NCBI RefSeq assembly: GCF_003343245.1
Contig: NZ_CP024901.1
Span: 3,224,001-3,288,000 of the forward strand
Source: Photorhabdus laumondii subsp. laumondii
GTDB lineage: Bacteria; Pseudomonadota; Gammaproteobacteria; Enterobacterales; Enterobacteriaceae
Direction of reading: 5' to 3'
DNA length: 64,000 nucleotides
Part shown: piece after piece, positions 20,001 to 28,313 of the stretch
Position numbering within the stretch: the first letter of the stretch is position 1
Layout of the letters: each line of letters starts with the position of its first letter
Program-made: the position numbers and the translations under genes
The notes under the pieces: generated by a model
The model's input: only the letters and a program-made list of their open reading frames with translations
Database searches by the model: none
Told to the model about the DNA's origin: nothing

Positions 20001-21398
20001 ATCCAGCAACGTTTTAATTGTTCTATTCACCTGGAAGATTTCTATCACACCCCTAGATTAGGTTATCTATTACAATCTGTCATTCAACAAGGGCAAATAC
20101 CGGTTTTAATCGATAAAAATAGTTCTTGCCTGACAGAACAACACGACCAATATTATTGGATTATCGATACTATCTCTAATCGTTCCGGCGCTCATAATAT
20201 CCCGCTATATTATCATCTGATCGGCGAGATTGATTTAAAGAAATTACGTTACGCTTTGCTGTATATCATGCAATATTTCCCTGCTCTCTGCCAAAGAGTC
20301 ACCATAATAGATGGGCAGCTCTCTTTAACCTTCTCGCCTGCTATTGAAGAGAACCTGCCTTTCGAATATATTGATTTAACTCATGCTACCGGCATTAATA
20401 TTGAAATTTCATTCCGCAAAATCTTAAATGATATGGCATTTAAGCCGATGGCGTTACAGGATAATCCACCGGTATATTTTAAGTTATTAAAAATAGCAGA
20501 ACATGAGCACTACCTTTTATTAAATTTCCATCATGCGTTTTGTGACGGGATGTCGATTGCTCATGTGTTGCAAAAATTATCTTCCGCTTACGCAGATAAT
20601 GTACCGAAGATTGAAGCTGCGACGGAAACAGGCATTAATGTCATTAATCAGCGCATGTCAGACGAAACATTAAATTTTTGGACAGAAAAATTATTCAACG
20701 TCCTTTCGGTTGTCGGACAGAATAATGAGTCATCGGAAACTCATCTTAGGGCCCGAGGCCGACGTTATTCAATGCCGTTGTCTCCACAATTAATGGCCGA
20801 ACTATCCAGCACGCAGAAAAAATATGCGGTGACTCTGGAACATATTATGATTGGCGCATTTCTGATGACCATTAATTCATTACTCAATAAAGATGAGATT
20901 ATCGTCGGTATTCCTTGTGCCAACCGAGCTCCTCCCATATCGTTTGACAGTGTTGGTAGCTTCGCAACCACACTACTGCTGCCCTACGTTACTGCGGAAA
21001 CTTCGCTGATTAACCTATCCATATATGTCCGCGAATTTCTGGCCGACGCGAATACTCATTCCAATATCTCACTGGCCTATTTAAAACAACATCTTCATCA
21101 CCATCACGGTATGCAATTGCCAGAAGTCACTTATTATTTTTCTTCTCAAATAGGGTTTGAAACCGGTTTATATCTTGGTGAAACCCGTTGCACCAAAGAA
21201 AAAATCAAGGGGCTTAAGCCTAAAGGAGATATTGCGCTCGAACTGATCAATTTGCCAACTGGAATAGGTCTGGAATGGCTCTACGATGATGATATTTTCT
21301 CTGAAGATATCATCAGCGACATGGGGCTGTTTTTGATTGATTTATTGGATTGCATAGGCACTCAGCATAACTTGATGCCTGGTGATACGGAACGATAA
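17007..21398 (+). CDS. Nonribosomal peptide synthetase, C-A-PCP-C
   Basis: The protein has 1463 residues. Domain 1 is a condensation domain (about 1-430) with His136-His137-I-A-T-Asp141-Tyr, a HHxxxDG motif whose Gly is Tyr. The adenylation domain (about 460-940) has FFTSGTTGVPKA, FDAYIEEVF and NSYGPTE; the eight readable specificity positions are D-A-E-N-I-G-S-V-V plus the core Lys, close to codes I remember for lysine. The carrier domain has the phosphopantetheine Ser989 in AGGTSLK. A second C domain (about 1060-1463) has a canonical HHAFCDG (His1175-Asp1180-Gly1181). There is no thioesterase or reductase. With EntE and the aryl carrier, it may join DHB to a basic amino acid and pass it to an amine acceptor. 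Confidence 0.9.
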   Translation: MEYNNNYWPLNYTQLRLAIANTVADDKSVFNVGEFISFSDNISLARLKQAIITIHQFNDGFSLRYRIAEHNIFQEKSSTPVDVIPIKLSDPAVEPAAKADFAKRTTQPLAPEKGVTIRHYLYFNDVGCCFWGIIAHHIATDYWGIGQLIHDVLSCYEQQTFHPTSAPIFTYQAYLDEVKYKANVHYANNKEYWNNYLNQLPKLEDYTRKRLFPSKAIKVSRPLTANNHSFTFNDKLMMMLALCLQMSKRGRVSTNIINLPFSNRRDKGEYRYYRPAMNTLPLMVSLAPQATIKQILVAMQSQISLHSKHSRIDINDLNDEAINRADQFIAAPYVNLLHELEHDLMKDNRAIRGCMTSGAVNNYGINIRFSPDGISALVELDVGSRLYSHFAAHTLIDDYLHIYSTIAENINETVEAYWVKYKEIEPTDNIISSLDNPKNIVINHPIKENIIARIAQIVAVSPDKKSVIHGDQTEINTVHRLNYGELYHKLFTFSQLLLSCPLQNRRVAVLLPRGMDSLLSILSIHTAGLCFVPINMTFGQEEINNILNSLNISLLITARHYHEKINGVNNTHILFIEDIETRPSEIFLGHDIKRPATQEDEAYIFFTSGTTGVPKAVPITFKGLYAYLAAMTEQYDIKQDDVILNFSTPVFDAYIEEVFGCFYQGATLAIANDNMIVELETLFSFCHAQSVTIVNFPTNYWHQIVFFLHAAIKELAPSIRMTIIGGDLAMDKAIHHWLEKVGCGISLINSYGPTECCVVASSHKIADKFQPGNIIGKALANTNIVIREYGTNKIINGSNGEICIRGDSICSGYINDNQSTSRRFLQLNDGEIYYLTGDRGFYDAQGNLNFIGRLDKEHKIDGKRVDLDEMQKLLTAAINIDDIHLAIKENETGYQYINIFIPDRSCSITRHEIVSFLRGCYPKLQVPFIVELSSSNNSAPISELNKEDNISQIKGEKREIFFTLWREVFGDSDGIVDEETNFFDAGGTSLKALLLINKIQQRFNCSIHLEDFYHTPRLGYLLQSVIQQGQIPVLIDKNSSCLTEQHDQYYWIIDTISNRSGAHNIPLYYHLIGEIDLKKLRYALLYIMQYFPALCQRVTIIDGQLSLTFSPAIEENLPFEYIDLTHATGINIEISFRKILNDMAFKPMALQDNPPVYFKLLKIAEHEHYLLLNFHHAFCDGMSIAHVLQKLSSAYADNVPKIEAATETGINVINQRMSDETLNFWTEKLFNVLSVVGQNNESSETHLRARGRRYSMPLSPQLMAELSSTQKKYAVTLEHIMIGAFLMTINSLLNKDEIIVGIPCANRAPPISFDSVGSFATTLLLPYVTAETSLINLSIYVREFLADANTHSNISLAYLKQHLHHHHGMQLPEVTYYFSSQIGFETGLYLGETRCTKEKIKGLKPKGDIALELINLPTGIGLEWLYDDDIFSEDIISDMGLFLIDLLDCIGTQHNLMPGDTER

Positions 21399-21413
21399 CA
21401 AATCGTAAAATGG

Positions 21414-22580
21414 ATGCTGATTGTGCTGGTCAAAAAAAAGAAATGGGTTGTTATCACCATCATCATGATCGCTTTTCTTGCCGTGGCTTATAACCACTTT
21501 AGCCAAAAAGAGACATCTACGGTGATGACAGAACAAATCGTCACCGGAACGTTAGGTGATGTTATTACTACGGTCAATGCTGCCGGTATTGTACAACCAA
21601 CCAGTCAAGTCAATGTTGGTAGCCAAATTTCAGGCCAGTTAACCAAGTTATATGTTGAAGTCGGGGATATTGTTGAAACAGGTAAGCTGGTCGCTAGCAT
21701 TGATGATACTTTTTATCGTACTAAAGTTGAGGCAAGCCGAGCGCGACTAGAAAAATTGCGAGCCATGTTGCAAGAAGAACAATACGCTTATCAACTTCTG
21801 GTCATCACGGAAAAACGCCAAAGAGAGCTTAACCTGCGTTCCGCAACCAGCCAGCAACTGCTGGATGAGGCTGCTTTTGGCGTCAAAAAAAGTCAGGCAA
21901 GAATTGAAAGTCTCAAAGCAGACATCAGGCAAAATGAACATATTTTGCACAGTGAAGAAGTCAGCCTCAGTTATAGCCAAATCTATTCGCCTATTGCTGG
22001 CGTCGTGACCGCAATTCATGTTGACCCCGGGCAAACACTAAATGTCAATCAACAGACACCGGTTCTCATGCAAATTGCCGACCTCAAAAATATGACGGTT
22101 TATGCAAAGGTTTCCGAAGCAGATATTAACCAAATCGTGACGGGGCAAAAAGCTTCCTTCAAGATCTATAGTACAAATCAGCATATATGGCACGGTAATG
22201 TTAAGAAGATTATGTATAAACCCGATCTCATTAATAATGCTGTTTATTATACTGTGCTATTTGATGTCCCTAATGATAATTTCCTGCTTAAACCCAGTAT
22301 GAGTGCGGATGTCACTATTGTGACCCACGAAAGCACCGGAGTAGTGACTATACCCAGTGATATACTGAATAATAAACGGCATCAACCTTTGAACGATGAT
22401 CTAACTACCTATTTTTTACGTGAGATGAAAGATGGAAACATCGTAGTAAGACAATTATTGATCGGTCATAACAATGGAAGGCGTTCAGTCGTTGTCAGCG
22501 GATTGCAGAGTAACGAGCAGATCGTTGTACTTTCCAAACAAGATAATCTTGGGAAGATCCAAAATGATAACGCTAAATAA
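21414..22580 (+). CDS. MacA-like periplasmic adaptor of an ABC exporter
   Basis: The protein has 388 residues. One N-terminal membrane anchor (about 10-28) is followed by a lipoyl/biotinyl half-motif (GQLTKLYVEVGDIVETGKLVASID), a coiled-coil hairpin (about 100-190), the second lipoyl half (IYSPIAGVVTAIHVDPGQTL) and a beta-barrel. This is the membrane-fusion protein of a MacAB-type tripartite exporter linking the inner-membrane pump to an outer-membrane channel, probably TolC. It starts 15 nt after the NRPS stop. Its 3' end overlaps the ATPase gene by 17 nt. Export of the island's product is the obvious inference. Confidence 0.9.
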   Translation: MLIVLVKKKKWVVITIIMIAFLAVAYNHFSQKETSTVMTEQIVTGTLGDVITTVNAAGIVQPTSQVNVGSQISGQLTKLYVEVGDIVETGKLVASIDDTFYRTKVEASRARLEKLRAMLQEEQYAYQLLVITEKRQRELNLRSATSQQLLDEAAFGVKKSQARIESLKADIRQNEHILHSEEVSLSYSQIYSPIAGVVTAIHVDPGQTLNVNQQTPVLMQIADLKNMTVYAKVSEADINQIVTGQKASFKIYSTNQHIWHGNVKKIMYKPDLINNAVYYTVLFDVPNDNFLLKPSMSADVTIVTHESTGVVTIPSDILNNKRHQPLNDDLTTYFLREMKDGNIVVRQLLIGHNNGRRSVVVSGLQSNEQIVVLSKQDNLGKIQNDNAK

Positions 22581-23229
22581 TATCTGCAAAACCTATGGTA
22601 ATGAGGGTAAACAACATCTTGTCCTGAAAGATATTTGCTTAACCATAGACCAAAATGATTATGTTGCTATTCTTGGTCGCTCCGGTTCAGGGAAAAGTAC
22701 CTTATTGAATATAATAGGACTTTTGGATATCGCCAGTGCGGGAGAATATCTTATTAATGATCTCACGGTAACTCAGCAAAAGATTCACTCATTGGCGCTT
22801 TTACGGCGAAAATATTTTGGCTTTGTCTTTCAAAATTATAACCTGCTGGAAAACTACCGCATTGATGAAAATATCTTGATGCCCATGTACTACTTAAAAA
22901 GAAACTTCGATTATGACAGAGAACATTTCCGTTACTTAATCGATCGTCTCCAACTTGACAATTTATTAGATAAATACCCGCGCCATCTATCAGGAGGAGA
23001 ACAGCAGCGCGTTGCTGTCGCTCGCGCTTTGATCAACAATCCAAAGTTTATTATTGCCGATGAACCTACCGGCGCATTAGATACCACTAATGCGACCAAC
23101 CTCATGCAACTTTTTACTGAGTTACATCATAATGGATGCGGCATCATTCTAGTAACACATGACCAAGTTGTTGCCGAATATGCCAAACGCCGACTATATC
23201 TGGACAGTGGTTCTTTGGTGGCTCAATGA
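22564..23229 (+). CDS. MacB-type ABC transporter ATPase subunit
   Basis: The protein has 221 residues. Walker A is GRSGSGKST, the signature [15 protein letters not shown], Walker [13 protein letters not shown], and the H-loop VTHD. It belongs to the MacB/LolD branch of ABC ATPases. In E. coli MacB the ATPase and permease are fused; here they are separate genes. I choose ATG 22564 ([12 protein letters not shown]), which has GGAAG upstream and the family N-terminus; the open frame extends 30 codons further inside the adaptor gene. The stop overlaps the permease ATG (ATGA). Confidence 0.9.
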   Translation: MITLNNICKTYGNEGKQHLVLKDICLTIDQNDYVAILGRSGSGKSTLLNIIGLLDIASAGEYLINDLTVTQQKIHSLALLRRKYFGFVFQNYNLLENYRIDENILMPMYYLKRNFDYDREHFRYLIDRLQLDNLLDKYPRHLSGGEQQRVAVARALINNPKFIIADEPTGALDTTNATNLMQLFTELHHNGCGIILVTHDQVVAEYAKRRLYLDSGSLVAQ

Positions 23230-24455
23230 GCATGAGTAAAATAACTTTAAAATTTAATATTTATTCAACCGTCATCCTATTTAATCTCAAGATGACGGTA
23301 CGCTCTCTTGCCGCCCATAAAACACGAGTCTTCCTGACGCTATTATGCATTGCCATCGGCGTAGCTTCGATTGTGATCATGCAAGCAATCGGCGAAGAAA
23401 CCAAGCATCATATTGTTAAGATGGTCTCCTCAATGGGAAGTAATATCATTTCAGTAAAATATAAGGGACAAGAAAACGGCGCTTTCGATTCCCATCATGA
23501 TTATCTGACACAAGAGGATATAACGTCACTTTCAGGTAATCCCCATATTAGCCACAGCACTCTATTTTATACTGCGCCAGGAACAATCGTTTCTCCACAA
23601 GGCTCTGCTGATGTTCAATTAATTGGTGCCAATGCAGATATCGCGATTATCCGTAATCTGGTGATTGATCGTGGACGTTTTTACACACCACAAGACAATA
23701 CTGCCCTAGCAAATGTCGTTGTCTTGGGAGCATCTCTGGCCGAGAGACTTTTTCCGCAAAAAGAAACCGCATTTGGGCAGAGCATCAAGATTAACGACAT
23801 CTCGATGCAAGTTATCGGTATCCTGACACAGAAAGGCGAAGGTATGGACGCAGGGGTAGATGATGCCGCATTTTTGCCAAGCAACAGCTATCTGGTACGG
23901 CTGTTCGGTCATACGCCGCCTAGTGGCATGGTGTTGAAAGCCAAAGATGCCTCTCATATTGAACCGGTTAAATACGCTATTGAACAACGGTTGTCACGGT
24001 TTAAACATCAACAAAGTTACGAGATACGTAATACCACCGAATTGTTGAAAACCTTGCATGAAACCCAATCAAAAATTAACCTTTTCCTCTTATCAATATC
24101 ATCAGTGACTCTCTTTGTTGCGGGTGTCAGTGTCATGAATACCATTCTCATTAGTGTTAGAGAACGTAGAAGAGAGATTGGTATACGGCTTGCCGTAGGA
24201 GCCAGTTATTCCGACATTTTTTACCAGTTTCTTACCGAAGCATTTTTGATTTCATTATTGGGAACATTATTAGGATTGTTATTTTCATTTATCGGTTTCA
24301 GAATTTTATTACTATTTGATATTACGGTTGGCTTCTCTTTCTATTCCTTTTTACTCGCTTCCCTTGCAGCCTGCTTTATTACCGTCGTGTTTGGTGTATA
24401 TCCATCACATCGTGCAGCTGCATCAGCGCCAATCGAAGGTATCAGAGAATTGTAG
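23226..24455 (+). CDS. MacB/FtsX-type ABC transporter permease
   Basis: The protein has 409 residues. A first membrane helix at about 33-53 precedes a large periplasmic MacB core domain (about 55-270), and three helices follow near 283-305, 330-355 and 370-395. VMNTILISVRERRREIGIRLAVGA is the conserved cytoplasmic coupling segment of this family. It couples ATP hydrolysis in the cytoplasm to transfer of periplasmic substrate into the adaptor-TolC channel. It is the last of the adaptor-ATPase-permease trio, followed after 34 nt by the aryl carrier gene. Confidence 0.9.
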   Translation: MSMSKITLKFNIYSTVILFNLKMTVRSLAAHKTRVFLTLLCIAIGVASIVIMQAIGEETKHHIVKMVSSMGSNIISVKYKGQENGAFDSHHDYLTQEDITSLSGNPHISHSTLFYTAPGTIVSPQGSADVQLIGANADIAIIRNLVIDRGRFYTPQDNTALANVVVLGASLAERLFPQKETAFGQSIKINDISMQVIGILTQKGEGMDAGVDDAAFLPSNSYLVRLFGHTPPSGMVLKAKDASHIEPVKYAIEQRLSRFKHQQSYEIRNTTELLKTLHETQSKINLFLLSISSVTLFVAGVSVMNTILISVRERRREIGIRLAVGASYSDIFYQFLTEAFLISLLGTLLGLLFSFIGFRILLLFDITVGFSFYSFLLASLAACFITVVFGVYPSHRAAASAPIEGIREL

Positions 24456-24489
24456 TTTGTTTTGTTTCATAAAACTTTTTGGAGGCACA

Positions 24490-24720
24490 ATGAAAAATCA
24501 GCTTATCTATGAAATTTTACATCGAGAAATCAAAGCGCTTCATCCAGAAGCAGAGACAATACCGGAGGATGAAAACCTTTTTGATATCGGTTTCGATTCG
24601 GTAAAAATGCTGATGCTGGTTGATCGGCTAAATGATGTGGGGTATCCAATTAACTTTGCAGATTTAGCCCGCTGGCCGACAATCAATGATTGGGTCAAGC
24701 TGCTCGCAAAAAATGAATAG
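24490..24720 (+). CDS. Stand-alone aryl carrier protein (EntB C-terminal domain homologue)
   Basis: The protein has 76 residues and forms one carrier-protein domain. The phosphopantetheine site is Ser37 in DIGFDSVKM. NLFDIGFDSVKMLML and the C-terminal ARWPTINDWVKLL match the aryl carrier domain of EntB (DYGLDSVRMM, KNPTIDAWWKLL). It should accept DHB from the EntE-like enzyme and present it to the first C domain of the NRPS. GGAGGCACA before ATG 24490 is a strong RBS. It closes the plus-strand gene set; the isochorismatase half of EntB is about 13 kb away on the other strand. Confidence 0.88.
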   Translation: MKNQLIYEILHREIKALHPEAETIPEDENLFDIGFDSVKMLMLVDRLNDVGYPINFADLARWPTINDWVKLLAKNE

Positions 24721-24731
24721 CGCTGCCTATT

Positions 24732-25907
24732 TCATGACGAATGGTGGATGATCCATGCAGTCAAATCTGCAATTACCTGCGCCGGGATCTGACCTGGGTG
24801 CAGATAATCCTCTCCACCATCGCACCCCATTGTGGGCAATAAAATATGATTCAATCCAGTGTAGAGTTTGAACTCTGCCTGCCTATTATTTTGCAGTGCA
24901 GTTTTCCACATCGTGAAATCAACATTATGCAAAATCTGGCAATCCTGATCTCCCTGAGCAAAAAATAACGGCATGGCAGGCAAGCTGTTTAAGCAGTCAA
25001 ATGCATGATAATTCTCAATCTGTTTGAGATAACTATCCGGCACTGATAAAAAGCTCGCAAGAGATATCGTATCTTGCTCTTTCCCACTGGGTAATTGGGA
25101 TAAAATCACCCGGAGTAAATTACGGAAAGGCGCCGCCAACATCGCAATACCCGTAACATTTAAACCCGATTTTTGCTGTAAGTTCTCTGCAATTAATGGG
25201 CTGACATATCCGCCGAAACTGTGCCCAACCAGAAATACTGGCACATCGTGAAATTCAATATGTCCCATTAAACCGGTCAGTATATTACAAGCATCGTCAA
25301 CAATTTCCGTATTGAGATCGACAACCTCAGGGTCCATATTTCTCTGCCGGATACGGTAATAGCGTTTGTCAAAACGTACACTCGCAATTCCATATTGACT
25401 TAATTCATGTGCCAGCATACGAAACAGTGAATTAGGCCCAACATCATAATCCATCGAATGAGGACCAGAACCTGCAAGCAATAGTACAAGTGCTTTGGCA
25501 TCATTATGTGGTGATGGCAAACAGACCAAACCATCCGGGACATCTCTAAGACCAAACGTCTTTAACGTTTTTTCGATAAAAATACCCTGTTTTGCATACG
25601 CATCAGGTATTGGGCATCGAGATAACGAGAGAGAATTAATTTGCCGATCTTTAATCCCAATATAAAGATTGAACTTTCCATTGAGAGTATTTAGCCGCAG
25701 ATGACAAGCACCTTGCTGCTGATAAATAATATCGATATCTGAGTTACACAAACTGTCTGCCAATACAGTTAAAGCTAAATCATCAGCCGCCATACGCAAT
25801 GATTCATTCATTAATTCCCTAGCGGCTTCCCATTGCTCATTAAGCAATGTGGTTATTAATATCTGTATTTCACCTTCCAATGTGGCAATTAATTTCTTAA
25901 TAAGCAT
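24732..25907 (-). CDS. Alpha/beta hydrolase
   Basis: The protein has about 391 residues. The N-terminal 110 residues are helical and resemble the DUF3887-type domain found in some serine hydrolases. The hydrolase core has LLAGSGPHS (oxyanion region), nucleophile elbow GHSFGG, an acidic residue in QGDQD and a C-terminal histidine in GLNHILLP. No signal peptide is evident. It might release or cleave the NRPS product, since that enzyme has no thioesterase, but this is only contextual. The frame can begin at TTG 25919; ATG 25907 is preferred. It converges on the aryl carrier gene with an 11-bp gap. Confidence 0.8.
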   Translation of the reverse strand: MLIKKLIATLEGEIQILITTLLNEQWEAARELMNESLRMAADDLALTVLADSLCNSDIDIIYQQQGACHLRLNTLNGKFNLYIGIKDRQINSLSLSRCPIPDAYAKQGIFIEKTLKTFGLRDVPDGLVCLPSPHNDAKALVLLLAGSGPHSMDYDVGPNSLFRMLAHELSQYGIASVRFDKRYYRIRQRNMDPEVVDLNTEIVDDACNILTGLMGHIEFHDVPVFLVGHSFGGYVSPLIAENLQQKSGLNVTGIAMLAAPFRNLLRVILSQLPSGKEQDTISLASFLSVPDSYLKQIENYHAFDCLNSLPAMPLFFAQGDQDCQILHNVDFTMWKTALQNNRQAEFKLYTGLNHILLPTMGCDGGEDYLHPGQIPAQVIADLTAWIIHHSS

Positions 25908-25923
25908 GTAATTACTCAACTTC

Positions 25924-26018
25924 CTACGGCCACAATCGTGATGTATGCACTAAAGCTAAAATCCAGACAGTTCTCATAAACCAGTCGATGGCACCTGAGG
26001 TGTCCAAATTACGTTCAC
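25924..26018 (-). pseudogene. parE-type toxin remnant with internal deletion
   Basis: A GTG at 26018 overlaps the antitoxin stop (GTGA) and encodes VNVIWTPQ, the typical ParE/RelE-family N-terminus, but a stop follows after 14 codons. In another frame, just before TAG at 25924-25926, the DNA encodes VWILALVHTSRLWP, the typical ParE C-terminus (usually ...RVLHTSRQWP). About 60-70 codons that should lie between are missing. I read this as a translationally coupled toxin gene destroyed by an internal deletion. Confidence 0.7.
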
Positions 26019-26221
26019 TTACGAGCCTTAAACTGTTCTCTTCGAGCCGCAAAAATCGCTTTTACGTCGCTATGTTCAACACCATTACCCTCTTTTACAG
26101 ATTGGCGTGCGATATCAACCTTTTCCTGAAGGAAAGCACGATATTTATGACGCTGGACATATTCACACATCAGTTCACAGGCTGGGCGATATTCTGCTGC
26201 CTCAAGACGAGAATTAGACAT
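26015..26221 (-). CDS. ParD/StbD-like antitoxin
   Basis: The protein has 68 residues. The C-terminal half (EKVDIARQSVKEGNGVEHSDVKAIFAARREQF, shortened here: SVKEGNGVEHSDV) has the shape of antitoxins paired with ParE, with a final helix that would wrap the toxin. The remainder is unusual (ACELMCEYVQRHKYRAFLQ), and I see no clear DNA-binding motif. Its stop overlaps the start of the parE remnant and its first 8 nt overlap the gene upstream, so this was a three-gene coupled unit. Confidence 0.65.
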   Translation of the reverse strand: MSNSRLEAAEYRPACELMCEYVQRHKYRAFLQEKVDIARQSVKEGNGVEHSDVKAIFAARREQFKARK

Positions 26222-26414
26222 TCAAAAAACCATTCCCCTGCTCATGGATGAGTCGTTCAATCAGCTGACGCTCTTGAAGTCCAAGCTTATCTTCTTCGAT
26301 ATATTTCCAATTGCGTTCGTAAAATGCAAGCGCATCACGATCAGTTAACTCAATATCCTCAGCCAAATACCAAGCATAATTTTTCATTTGTGGATAATCA
26401 GCGATTTTTACCAT
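26214..26414 (-). CDS. Unrecognised 66-residue protein, first gene of the toxin-antitoxin unit
   Basis: The protein is acidic with many aromatic residues (VKIADYPQMKNYAWYLAED, ALAFYERNWKYIEEDKLG). GAGAGG 5 nt before ATG 26414 sets the start; the frame is open 6 codons upstream. It overlaps the ParD-like gene by 8 nt. A role as regulator or accessory of the toxin-antitoxin unit is possible, but I do not recognise a family. Confidence 0.6.
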   Translation of the reverse strand: MVKIADYPQMKNYAWYLAEDIELTDRDALAFYERNWKYIEEDKLGLQERQLIERLIHEQGNGFLNV

Positions 26415-26615
26415 AACAACCTCTCTTTTCATATTTACAATATAACAGAGTGAACGACCAACTCAACCCTATTGCAAATATACACATATTCACCGCAATA
26501 GCAGCCACGAAGTAATCATGCAGATCTGATTCAAGTTTCATACTATAAATAGTTTACTTACTCATAATCCCCTTTCACCAGATATGGAAAAAATATATAC
26601 CATTTCATTATTGAC

Positions 26616-26647
26616 ATCCACTCCTACCGACTTAGCCAGGAGTGGAT
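26616..26647 (-). terminator. Stem-loop downstream of the ABC exporter operon
   Basis: ATCCACTCCT (26616-26625) and AGGAGTGGAT (26638-26647) form a perfect 10-bp stem 11 bp beyond the stop codon of the 26658-28313 gene. The T-run is poor, so it may act as a terminator or as an mRNA end stabiliser. Confidence 0.5.
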
Positions 26648-26657
26648 ATCCAATGGA

Positions 26658-28313
26658 TTATGCTAATTCTCTCCGCTGTTGAACGGTAACAATATGATCC
26701 GCTTTAGCGAGAAGATCGGCATTATGCGAGACAACAATCCACAAACCAGGCCAATGCTCAGGTAAAACAGTCCATAAACGACGGGCCGTATCCGTATCTA
26801 ATGATGAATCGCAGTTATCAACAATATAAACGTCAGCGGGACGGCATAACATCCGGGCCAATGCCAAACGTTGACGCTGACCGCCAGATAATTGACCGGC
26901 ACAGCCAGAATTAATGACAGTATCGAGCCCGTCTGGCAATTCATATGAGCCGGGCGTCAAACCTACCGCCTCCAGCGCCCGTACCATGACATCATCATCG
27001 ATATCCTTATCACCCAACGCGAGGTTTTGCCTTACAGTTCCACCAAAAAAACCGGCTTTCTGTCTGGCATATCCAATACGTGGATTCCGCCACCAGTTTT
27101 CATTGCCCAGAACCTCTCGGTTATTCCACAGTACACTGCCGGAACTGGATTTTTCCAGACCAATCAAGTAACGCAAAAAAGTGGTTTTACCCGAACCAAT
27201 ATCACCGACAATGCCAATAACCTGATTAGCCGTTGCCTCAAACGAAACTGGGGGCTGAGTTTTTGAGTAAGCGAGATGATTAACACTTAACTTATGCAGA
27301 ATTTCATCTGGCTCATATTCTTTGGTCTCTTTTTTATCTACTTTATTATTTGCCAGAAACTGTCTGATTCGCCCATAACACACATCAGCATTTTTATAAT
27401 AGGCAACTGACCGACCAAAGAAGAGTATCTGTTCACTGATCCAACCGATATAGGTCAAAAATAGTGCCAGATTCCCTACAGTAAAACTGCCATCAACGAT
27501 CCGTTTACTCACTATCAATAAAACAGCCGACGTCCCAAGTATGACAATATTTTTGAACAGCCCAGAAAGAAGGTCAGTAAATACCTGATGTTTGGCTTGA
27601 ATCGCCCGTCGACTGACAAATTTCTGCGATAATCGCTCAATCTGCCCTTCCATTTTGTTGCCAAGGCGCAAGTCGCGTATACCCGTTAAGACGTCAGTAA
27701 TCTTGCCGGCAATATCCCCTTGCGATTGACGTTTACTCTTCTGTAAATTCCCTACCTTGCGTTTAAGTATCGCTCCAACCCAAAGGCCCACAATCATAGG
27801 CATAAGAGCAAGTGTGGTTATTATGTCAGTGTTGATAAGCACAACCAATGCGATAATTAAAAGTAATGCGCGGTAAATAAAATCAGAGGTCCAACTTAGA
27901 AACTCCGCAATTTCATCACTATCATCACGAATACGGTTCAGAATATCGCCTTGAGAAAAAGTCTGTCTCTGATTGCGGGAACAGTGGCTTACTCCCCATA
28001 AAACCCGCTCTTTCAGGTAAGCGCTGACTTTGAAGATTAACGTAAAATCAAAGGTTAACCCCAAGAACAGAAATAGTGATCGCAAGACCATTGTGGCAAT
28101 CGCAGAGGCAAGCAACCACCAGACCACAGGGTTAGTTGGCTCATTCATCGCTCTATCGAGTAATTTGCTGATTTGGTAACCAATCAACAGAGGAAAACCA
28201 TGCATCAATGTCCACACAAACATGGTAATGAAATAGAGAGGAGCAAACTTTTTTATCAGCTCAGTCAAGGCCGGTAACATTTTAACTTTAGTTGATACAT
28301 TGGATATAGTCAT
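26658..28313 (-). CDS. ABC exporter half-transporter with degenerate ATPase site (subunit 2)
   Basis: The protein has 551 residues. Six membrane helices fill about 25-310 and a nucleotide-binding domain about 335-550. Walker A is GDIGSGKTT and the signature LSGGQRQRLALAR, but Walker B reads VYIVDN, with Asn where the catalytic Glu is expected; the switch His is present (VVSHN). Paired with the upstream subunit, it would form a heterodimer with one catalytic and one degenerate site. Type-I ABC exporters beside siderophore genes can export, or as in YbtPQ import, siderophores; the substrate here is not shown. Its ATG overlaps the upstream stop by 4 nt. Confidence 0.88.
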   Translation of the reverse strand: MTISNVSTKVKMLPALTELIKKFAPLYFITMFVWTLMHGFPLLIGYQISKLLDRAMNEPTNPVVWWLLASAIATMVLRSLFLFLGLTFDFTLIFKVSAYLKERVLWGVSHCSRNQRQTFSQGDILNRIRDDSDEIAEFLSWTSDFIYRALLLIIALVVLINTDIITTLALMPMIVGLWVGAILKRKVGNLQKSKRQSQGDIAGKITDVLTGIRDLRLGNKMEGQIERLSQKFVSRRAIQAKHQVFTDLLSGLFKNIVILGTSAVLLIVSKRIVDGSFTVGNLALFLTYIGWISEQILFFGRSVAYYKNADVCYGRIRQFLANNKVDKKETKEYEPDEILHKLSVNHLAYSKTQPPVSFEATANQVIGIVGDIGSGKTTFLRYLIGLEKSSSGSVLWNNREVLGNENWWRNPRIGYARQKAGFFGGTVRQNLALGDKDIDDDVMVRALEAVGLTPGSYELPDGLDTVINSGCAGQLSGGQRQRLALARMLCRPADVYIVDNCDSSLDTDTARRLWTVLPEHWPGLWIVVSHNADLLAKADHIVTVQQRRELA

